Source: Reyranella sp. CPCC 100927
Lineage (GTDB): Bacteria > Pseudomonadota > Alphaproteobacteria > Reyranellales > Reyranellaceae
Assembly: GCF_007859315.1 (NCBI RefSeq)
Contig: NZ_VOHA01000013.1
Location: 124,001 to 188,000, forward strand
Length of the DNA stretch: 64,000 nt
Direction: 5' to 3'
Both the position numbers and the translations under genes were made by a program. Of the stretch, positions 58,068 through 64,000 are shown in pieces. The notes under the pieces are model-generated. The model was not told the DNA's origin. It ran no database searches and saw nothing but the letters and a program-made list of their open reading frames with translations. Each line of letters opens with the position of its first letter. The stretch's first letter is position 1.

Positions 58068-60004
58068 GCCTTGTCGACTCGCCCCACACCGGCACCTTGC
58101 CCAAGCTGCTGGCCCGCAATGCGCGGCAGTGGTCGTCCGATCCCGCCATGCGCGAAAAGACCCGTGGCATCTGGCAGACCTGGAGTTGGGCCGACTACCA
58201 CACCCAGGTACGAGACTTCGCGCTTGGCCTGGCGTCGCTGGGCTTCAAGCGCGGCGAGAAGCTCACGGTCGTCGGCGACAATCGCCCGCAGCTCTATTTT
58301 GCCCAACTCGCCGCGGCGGCGCTCGGCGGCTTCTCGGTTCCGGTATACCAGGACTCGATCGCGACCGAGATCGTCTACGTGCTCAACCACGCCGAAGTGT
58401 CGATCGTCGTCGCCGAGGACCAGGAGCAGGTCGACAAGATCTTGTCGCTGAGGGATCAACTGCCCAGCCTGCGCTGGATCGTCTACGACGATCCGCGTGG
58501 CATGCAGAGCTACGCCGATCATGCGCTGATCCGATCGTTCGTCGATGTCGTCGCGGCCGGCCGCACGTATGGCAATGACAATCCCGGCTACTTCGACACC
58601 GAGCTTGCCAGGGGCGCGCCCGACGATGTGGCGATGATCGCCTATACGTCAGGCACGACGGGCAGTCCCAAGGGTGTGATGTTGACGCATCGCAACATGA
58701 TCACGATCTCCGAGGGATTCGTGACCATGGAGGGCATCCGTCGCGGCGACAACTGGCTGTCCTACCTGCCGATGGCCTGGGTCGGCGACACGACGTTCAC
58801 CGTGGGCGTCGGCCTGGTCGCTGGCATCACCGCGAACTGTCCCGAGAGTCCCGAGACGGTGCAGCGCGACCTGCGCGAGCTGGGCCCCAGCGGCTTGGTG
58901 GCACCGCCGCGGATCTGGGAGAACATGCTGACGTCGATTCAGGTGAAGACCGCCGACGCGACACCGCTGAAACGCTGGGTCTTCGCACACTTCCGCCGGA
59001 TCGCCGAGCAGGTCGAACTGGCGCGGTCCGAGGGGCGGGCGGTACCGCTGGGGCAGCGCATGTGGTACGCGCTTGGCGAGTTCCTGGTGTATGGACCCGT
59101 GCGCGACCAGCTGGGCCTGCGCCGGGCACGGAGCTGCTACACCGGCGGCGCTCCGTTGGGGGCAGACAATTTCCGGTTCTTCCGGTCCTTCGGTATCAAC
59201 CTGAAACAGGTCTATGGCGCCACCGAAGCATCGGCGCTGATCGCCTGCCAGCTCAACGATGAAGCCGATCCGAACTCCGTCGGGCGGACCCTGCCGGGTG
59301 TCGCCGTGCGGGTCGATGACCGCGGCGAGGTGATGGTATCGGGTCCCAATATCTTCAAGGGCTACTTCAAGCAGGACGAGGTCACGCGCGAGACGATCAC
59401 CGCGGATGGCTGGCTGAAGACCGGCGATGCCGGCTTTGTCGATCCGCGCGGCCATCTCGTCATCATCGATCGTGCGAAGGATGTCGGCAAGCTGGCGGAC
59501 GGCACGCCGTTTGCGCCGCAATTTGTCGAGAACAAGCTGAAGTTCAGTCCCTTCATCCGCGAAGCGGTGTCGTTCGGCGACGGCAAGCCCTTCGTGGCGG
59601 CGATGGTTGCCATTGACCTCAATACGGTCGGCAATTGGGCCGAGCGCAACAACCTCGCCTATACCAGCTTCATGGATCTCAGCCGCAAGCCGGAAGTGGC
59701 GACGTTGATCGGCGAGGAAATCGTGAAGTGCAACGTGACCTTGCCGGCGGCGGGGCAGGTACGCCGGTTCCTGCTGCTGAACAAGGAACTCGATGCCGAC
59801 GACGCGGAAATGACCCGCACCCGCAAGGTGCGCCGACGCTTCGTAGCCGAGAAGTACGCGTCGGTGATCGAGGCGTTCTACAGCGGCAAGAACGAGGTCG
59901 AGGTGACGATGGAGATCACCTTCGAGGACGGCCGCAAGTCGACATTGACGTCGACCATCGCCTTGCATGAGACGGCGCCCGGCGCCGTGCAGCGGGCAGC
60001 CTAG
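58064..60004 (+). CDS. Long-chain acyl-CoA synthetase / AMP-dependent ligase
   Basis: 646-residue ANL-superfamily ligase that activates a carboxylic acid with ATP and CoA. The P-loop AYTSGTTGSPKGVMLTHRN, the A5 motif YGATEASALIAC and the A7/A8 block GWLKTGDAGFVDPRGHLVII are intact; the DRAKDVGKLADG hinge is characteristic of the eukaryotic/FAA-like long-chain branch. It overlaps livG by 4 bp and precedes livH by 13 bp, so it is an integral member of the transporter operon. Its placement argues that the Liv system imports an acid that is trapped as its CoA ester. Confidence 0.9.
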   Translation: MSLVDSPHTGTLPKLLARNARQWSSDPAMREKTRGIWQTWSWADYHTQVRDFALGLASLGFKRGEKLTVVGDNRPQLYFAQLAAAALGGFSVPVYQDSIATEIVYVLNHAEVSIVVAEDQEQVDKILSLRDQLPSLRWIVYDDPRGMQSYADHALIRSFVDVVAAGRTYGNDNPGYFDTELARGAPDDVAMIAYTSGTTGSPKGVMLTHRNMITISEGFVTMEGIRRGDNWLSYLPMAWVGDTTFTVGVGLVAGITANCPESPETVQRDLRELGPSGLVAPPRIWENMLTSIQVKTADATPLKRWVFAHFRRIAEQVELARSEGRAVPLGQRMWYALGEFLVYGPVRDQLGLRRARSCYTGGAPLGADNFRFFRSFGINLKQVYGATEASALIACQLNDEADPNSVGRTLPGVAVRVDDRGEVMVSGPNIFKGYFKQDEVTRETITADGWLKTGDAGFVDPRGHLVIIDRAKDVGKLADGTPFAPQFVENKLKFSPFIREAVSFGDGKPFVAAMVAIDLNTVGNWAERNNLAYTSFMDLSRKPEVATLIGEEIVKCNVTLPAAGQVRRFLLLNKELDADDAEMTRTRKVRRRFVAEKYASVIEAFYSGKNEVEVTMEITFEDGRKSTLTSTIALHETAPGAVQRAA

Positions 60005-60017
60005 GAGCGTATGCGCC

Positions 60018-60911
60018 ATGGAATGGGAATTCACGCTGCTGCTGCTCGTCAACGGCATCCTGATCGGCCTGATGTACGCCCTGATCGCCCTTGGCTTCGT
60101 GCTGGTCTACAAGGCGACCGACGCCATCAACTTCGCGCAGGGCGAGTTCGTGATGTCGGCCGGCATCATCGCGGCTGTCGTCGTGGCGGCATCGACCAGC
60201 TTTGTTCTCGGTGCCATCGTGGCGCTGGCGGCCATGGTCATGTTCGGCTTCCTGCTCGAGCGCGCCATGCTGCGGCCGCTGCTGGGCCGGCCGATCGTGG
60301 CCGTCATCATGGCCACCATCGGTCTGGCGGCATTGTTGCGCGGCCTGATGCCGCTGGTATTCGGCGCCGGCACACGGCCGATATCCCTGCCGGAGTTCAT
60401 TGGTGAGGATCCGATCCCGCTCGGTCCGGTCATGCTGCAGCCGGTCCAGTTGGTCGGCGCTGGCGTATCGATCCTGTTCCTGGCCGGCTTCAGCTGGTTC
60501 TTCCTGAAGAGCCGCATGGGGATCGCCATGCGGGCGGTGGCTGACAACCAGCAGGTCGCGATGGCCATGGGCATCAATGTCGAGCGCTATTTCGCGCTGG
60601 CCTGGGCCATGGCGGGGGTCGTGTCGGCCCTGGGTGGCGTGGTGTGGGGCTCGATGCTGGGTGTCGATGTCCACTTGGCTCTGGTCGGGCTCAAGGTGTT
60701 CCCGGTCGTCATCCTGGGTGGCCTCGACTCGATCATCGGTGCCGTCGTCGGCGGCCTGATTATCGGCATCGTCGAAAATCTGGCGGCCGGCTACATCGAC
60801 CCCTATGTCGGCGGCGGCACCAAGGATTTTGCGCCCTACGTGGTGATGATTCTGGCGCTGATGATCCGGCCATACGGCATCTTCGGCAAACGCAAGATCG
60901 AACGCGTCTAG
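60018..60911 (+). CDS. Branched-chain-type ABC permease (LivH)
   Basis: 297-residue permease with about eight TM segments. The family opening LLLLVNGILIGLMYALIALG is followed by TDAINFAQGEFVMSAG and the cytoplasmic loop MRAVADNQQVAMAMGINVER. The conserved GGLDSIIGAVVGGLIIG block and the ending MIRPYGIFGKRKIERV are present. The ATG at 60018 follows AGGAGCG. It pairs with LivM 15 bp downstream. Confidence 0.92.
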   Translation: MEWEFTLLLLVNGILIGLMYALIALGFVLVYKATDAINFAQGEFVMSAGIIAAVVVAASTSFVLGAIVALAAMVMFGFLLERAMLRPLLGRPIVAVIMATIGLAALLRGLMPLVFGAGTRPISLPEFIGEDPIPLGPVMLQPVQLVGAGVSILFLAGFSWFFLKSRMGIAMRAVADNQQVAMAMGINVERYFALAWAMAGVVSALGGVVWGSMLGVDVHLALVGLKVFPVVILGGLDSIIGAVVGGLIIGIVENLAAGYIDPYVGGGTKDFAPYVVMILALMIRPYGIFGKRKIERV

Positions 60912-60926
60912 TAGCGGGCGGACCCC

Positions 60927-62015
60927 ATGTTTCATCGCGAGTCGGGCATCTTCAAGACGACCTACGCAGCCGACATGGCGCTCTATCCGCTGCCTGTGGC
61001 GAAGGTCACGGTGGCAGCCATCGCTGCGATCGCCATCCTGTTTCCCATCGTGCTGCTGAGCCTCGCGCCGGCGCTGGTCGCGAACTACTACCTGTCGATC
61101 ATCAATCTGATCTTCATCGCCATCGTGGGCGCCCTGGGACTGAACATCCTGGTCGGCTACACAGGCCAGATATCCATCGGCCATGCCGCCTTCATGTCGG
61201 TGGGCGCCTACACGGCCGCCAACCTCGCCGTGAAATTCGACCTGCCGTTCTGGATCACGCTGCCGGCGGGTGGTCTGATGGCAGCGCTGATCGGTGCCAT
61301 TGTCGGCATTCCCAGTCTCCGCATCAAAGGCCTGTATTTGGCGATCGCGACGCTGGCCGGCCAGCTCATCATCGAGTGGACCATCAACCACGTGCCGGCA
61401 ATCTCGGGCGGCGCCCAGGCCTCGATCGAAGTGCCCAAGCCGAGCCTGTTCGGCTACGAGTTCAAGACCCAGGGGCAGCTCTATTTCTTCCTGTTGTTCT
61501 TCGTCGCGTTGGCCGTCGTGGCGACGCTCAACCTGGTGCGCAGCCGCATCGGCCGCGCTTTTGTCGCCATCCGCGATCAGGATATCGCGGCCGAGATCAT
61601 CGGCATCAACATCTATCGCTACAAGCTGCTGTCGTTCGCGATTTCCTCGTTCTATGCCGGTGTGACCGGCGTGCTTTACACGTACTATCTCGGCATCGCC
61701 AACTATGAGCAGTTCCAGATCGTCGTTTCGATCGACTATCTGGCGATGATCATCATCGGCGGTCTGGGGTCGGTGCTGGGTTCCGTCCTGGGCGCGATTT
61801 TCGTGACCTTGTTGCCGATCGCGATCACCTGGCTGGTCGAAAGTGTCGGCTCGATGATGTTCGAGATGCAGCAGATCCAGCACGTGGTGTCCAACGTGCG
61901 TGTCATCACGTTCGGCCTGCTGATCATCGTGTTCCTGATTCTCGAGCCCGAGGGGCTCAACCGCCTGTGGCGTAACATCCGTAACTACTTCAGAGTCTGG
62001 CCGTTTTCCTACTGA
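60927..62015 (+). CDS. Branched-chain-type ABC permease (LivM)
   Basis: 362-residue permease. The core motif ALGLNILVGYTGQISIGHAA is diagnostic of LivM. RIGRAFVAIRDQDIAAEIIG is the ATPase-contact loop. LAMIIIGGLGSVLGSVLGAI follows, and the end EPEGLNRLWRNIRNYFRVWP is typical. An N-terminal ~35-residue extension (MFHRESGIFKTTYAADMALY) is longer than in classic E. coli LivM but usual in this ligase-linked subgroup. Confidence 0.92.
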   Translation: MFHRESGIFKTTYAADMALYPLPVAKVTVAAIAAIAILFPIVLLSLAPALVANYYLSIINLIFIAIVGALGLNILVGYTGQISIGHAAFMSVGAYTAANLAVKFDLPFWITLPAGGLMAALIGAIVGIPSLRIKGLYLAIATLAGQLIIEWTINHVPAISGGAQASIEVPKPSLFGYEFKTQGQLYFFLLFFVALAVVATLNLVRSRIGRAFVAIRDQDIAAEIIGINIYRYKLLSFAISSFYAGVTGVLYTYYLGIANYEQFQIVVSIDYLAMIIIGGLGSVLGSVLGAIFVTLLPIAITWLVESVGSMMFEMQQIQHVVSNVRVITFGLLIIVFLILEPEGLNRLWRNIRNYFRVWPFSY

Positions 62016-62053
62016 CCGGCCTGCTGCGTGGGCAAAAGGATAGGGAGGGTAGA

Positions 62054-63319
62054 ATGTCGAAGACTGCAAGTCGTTGGGCGTTCACGACGCTGCTTGCGGC
62101 TGGCGCCGCGCTGGCTTCTGTGCCGGCCTGGGCGCAAAAGGAGATCGTGGTCGGTGTGCAGTGCGATCGCGTCGGGCCGACGCAGACCGTCAGCACGATC
62201 ATGTGCCCGGGCTTCCACGACTACATCGCGCTCGTCAATTCGAAAGGCGGCATCGAAGGCTTCAAGATCCGTGTCGTCGAAATCGACAACGAGTACAAGG
62301 TGCCGCCGGGCGTCGAAGGCTACGAGCGCCAGAAGAAGGAAGGCGCCGTTTCGATCGCGCTCTACGGTACGCCGATCGTGGCGGCCCTGACCCAGCGGCT
62401 GTCGGAGGACAAAATTCCCGGAACGTCGCCGGGCTTCGGTACCGCCACGGGTGCCGACGGCAAGCGCTACCCGTATTCGTTCCCGATCGCCGCCAGCTAC
62501 TGGTCGCAGGGGGCAATGGGTGTCAAGTTCGCCAAGGACAAGCTGGGCGGCAGCCTGAAGGGCAAGAAGATTGCCTACCTGTTCTACGACAACCCGGCCG
62601 GCAAGGAGCCGCTGCCGATCCTCGAGGATCTGGCCAAGAGCGAGGGCTTCGAGCTTAGAACCTTCGCTGTGCCGGCGCCTGGCGTCGAGATGGGCGCCCA
62701 GGTCCTCGACATCGCCCAGCGTTATCGCGCCGATTTCGTCATCGCACACCTGTTCGGCCGCGCGCCGTCGGTGTCGATCAAGGAACTGAAGCGCGTCGGC
62801 TATCCGCTCAGCAAGGTGATCTCCTTCGTGTGGGGATCGGCGGAGGCCGATATCGAGGCGGCCGGTGGCTTCGGCGTTGCCGAGGGCTATTACACGATGC
62901 AGTTCGCCGGCGTCGGCACGGACTATGCCGTGCACAAGGACATCGCCGCGATGTACAAGGCGCAGGGAAAGGGCCCGCCGAAGGAAATGGCGTCGACGGT
63001 CTACTACAACCGCGGTGTCGTGTGGGCCGCCATGCACGTCGTGGCCATGCGCAACGCCATCAAGGCCAAGGGCGGCGCGGCGCCGACCGGCGAGGACGTG
63101 AAGAAGGGCTTCGAGCAGGTCAGCGCCAAGGATCTGGAAGCACTCGGTGGTGTGGCGCCGCCGCTGGCCATCACGCCCGAGGATCACGAGGGCGGCGGCT
63201 GGGTCCAGGTCTTCCAGGCCAAGGGCGGCAAGCTCGTGAAGGCCACCGAGTGGACGCAAGCCTACCGCGACGTGCTGAAGAAGCATCTTGAAGCCGAAGC
63301 CAAGAAGGCTGGCGGCTGA
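62054..63319 (+). CDS. Branched-chain-type ABC substrate-binding protein (LivK-like)
   Basis: 421-residue periplasmic binding protein with signal peptide (FTTLLAAGAALASVPAWAQK). The Peripla_BP_6 fold is visible in IVVGVQCDRVGPTQTVSTIM, DYIALVNSKGGIEGFKIRVV, KIAYLFYDNPAGKEPLPILE and DFVIAHLFGRAPSVSIKELK. The ATG follows GGGAGGG. It is longer than LivK for amino acids (about 370), as in homologues that bind aromatic or fatty acids. Substrate cannot be read from sequence. A 26-bp palindrome follows. Confidence 0.9.
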   Translation: MSKTASRWAFTTLLAAGAALASVPAWAQKEIVVGVQCDRVGPTQTVSTIMCPGFHDYIALVNSKGGIEGFKIRVVEIDNEYKVPPGVEGYERQKKEGAVSIALYGTPIVAALTQRLSEDKIPGTSPGFGTATGADGKRYPYSFPIAASYWSQGAMGVKFAKDKLGGSLKGKKIAYLFYDNPAGKEPLPILEDLAKSEGFELRTFAVPAPGVEMGAQVLDIAQRYRADFVIAHLFGRAPSVSIKELKRVGYPLSKVISFVWGSAEADIEAAGGFGVAEGYYTMQFAGVGTDYAVHKDIAAMYKAQGKGPPKEMASTVYYNRGVVWAAMHVVAMRNAIKAKGGAAPTGEDVKKGFEQVSAKDLEALGGVAPPLAITPEDHEGGGWVQVFQAKGGKLVKATEWTQAYRDVLKKHLEAEAKKAGG

Positions 63320-63331
63320 CGGACCTATCGA

Positions 63332-63357
63332 GCCTTCCTCCGCGCGCGGAGGAAGGC
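63332..63357 (+). terminator. 26-bp perfect palindrome between livK and livF
   Basis: GCCTTCCTCCGCG immediately followed by its reverse complement CGCGGAGGAAGGC. It sits 12 bases past the binding-protein stop and 25 before livF. A stabilising or partially terminating hairpin is likely, allowing higher binding-protein yield. Confidence 0.5.
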
Positions 63358-63382
63358 CGACCGACAGGAGTCTGCGTCTGCC

Positions 63383-64000
63383 ATGCTGAACCTGAACAAC
63401 GTCGAAGTCGTCTACGACGGCGTGATCCTGGTGCTGAAGGGCGTGTCGATTACCGCCGGCCAGGGCAGGATCACGACCTTGCTGGGCGCCAACGGCGCCG
63501 GCAAGACGACCACCTTGAAAGCGATCTCCGGCGTTTTGCGCAGTGAACGCGGCGAAGTGACCAAGGGTGCTGTGGAACTCGATGGTCGTCGCATTGACGG
63601 CATGCCGGCCTTTGACGTCACGCGGCTGGGGCTGGCCCAGGTGTTCGAAGGCCGGCGCGTCTTCGAGCACCTGACGACCGAAGAAAACCTCATCGCGGGC
63701 GGGCATATCCGCCCCGACATGCGCGAGATCCGTACCACCATGGAGATGGTGTACGGCTATTTCCCGCGCCTGAAGGAGCGGCGGACGCAGCAGTCGGGCT
63801 ATCTCTCCGGCGGGGAACAGCAGATGCTCGCGATCGGTCGTGCCCTGATGAGCCGGCCCAAGGTGATCTTACTTGATGAACCATCCCTGGGCTTGGCGCC
63901 GATGCTGGTCGAGGAGATTTTCGGCATCGTCCAGAAACTGGTGAAGAACGAAGGACTCACGGTGCTCTTGGTCGAGCAGAACGCCACCCTGGCACTCGAG
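63383..64000 (+). CDS. Branched-chain-type ABC ATPase (LivF), 3' end outside window
   Basis: First 206 residues of the second ATPase; the open frame runs off the window. Walker A is LLGANGAGKTTTLKAISG, the signature is GYLSGGEQQMLAIGRALMSR, Walker B is VILLDEPSLGLAPMLVEE, and LLVEQNATLALE marks the H-loop region that follows in LivF. The ATG at 63383 is preceded by an AGGAG about 12 bases upstream. Confidence 0.93.
   Translation, partial: MLNLNNVEVVYDGVILVLKGVSITAGQGRITTLLGANGAGKTTTLKAISGVLRSERGEVTKGAVELDGRRIDGMPAFDVTRLGLAQVFEGRRVFEHLTTEENLIAGGHIRPDMREIRTTMEMVYGYFPRLKERRTQQSGYLSGGEQQMLAIGRALMSRPKVILLDEPSLGLAPMLVEEIFGIVQKLVKNEGLTVLLVEQNATLALE

Noticed and set aside
59916-62069. 717-residue minus-strand open frame across livH/livM
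   Set aside because: Its composition is His/Asp/Arg/Gln-rich without domains, and it is exactly antisense to two clear permease genes: a GC-rich shadow frame.
1-64000. tRNA, rRNA, prophage or insertion-sequence genes
   Set aside because: None was recognised on reading both strands. No transposase, integrase or phage structural frames are present.

Overview
The window is high-GC, densely coded DNA from an alphaproteobacterium. The best lineage guess is a Rhodospirillales/Reyranella-like soil or aquatic organism. This rests on an EipB/DUF1849 gene, Tat-exported ABC sugar-binding proteins, many Liv-type and sugar ABC genes, an AtuA pair and short palindromic intergenic repeats. The lineage is inferred from gene content, not from a marker gene. 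No tRNA, rRNA, CRISPR, integrase or transposase was seen.

Layout. Positions 1-10.6 kb hold mixed housekeeping and envelope genes: the 3' end of leucyl aminopeptidase pepA, holC, a TerC-type membrane protein, a cyclase-family hydrolase, dapA behind a hairpin-rich leader, a photolyase, eipB, two small lipoproteins and the AtuA gene pair. A short C-terminal remnant of a molybdenum hydroxylase (IorB-like) lies between dapA and the photolyase.

Positions 10.9-24.0 kb form a carbohydrate uptake and catabolism block. On the minus strand four tandem, closely related Tat-exported solute-binding proteins precede one MalF/MalG-type permease pair and a MalK-type ATPase. An SDR, an Ldh-type dehydrogenase, a nucleoside hydrolase and a VOC protein follow. 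A divergent HpcH/HpaI aldolase stands at the head. The likely job is import of related sugars or sugar acids, oxidation or reduction of them, and retro-aldol cleavage.

Positions 24.2-51.2 kb are the most striking part: a surface-protein export and signalling locus. It contains a 3723-residue filamentous-haemagglutinin-type exoprotein and its FhaC/ShlB-type two-partner translocator. Two copies of an ECF sigma / FecR anti-sigma module are each preceded by a small exported STN-TonB_C protein. A complete Ton motor follows, made of a DUF2341-LamG-ExbB fusion, ExbD and two TonB proteins. A large porin, a coiled-coil periplasmic protein, a parvulin PPIase and a YbjN-like protein complete it. No TonB-dependent receptor barrel is encoded here. 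The inferred model is that envelope or export status is read by the STN/TonB_C proteins, relayed by FecR to the sigma factors, and used to control adhesin or porin export assisted by a dedicated proton-driven motor.

Positions 51.4-64 kb hold a methyltransferase with six C-terminal repeats, an RraA-like protein, a PhyH-family dioxygenase, an arginase-family hydrolase and a polysaccharide deacetylase. The last item is a Liv-type ABC operon (livG - acyl-CoA synthetase - livH - livM - livK - livF, cut by the window end) in which substrate import appears to be linked to CoA activation. A perfect 30-bp inverted repeat sits at 55988-56079.
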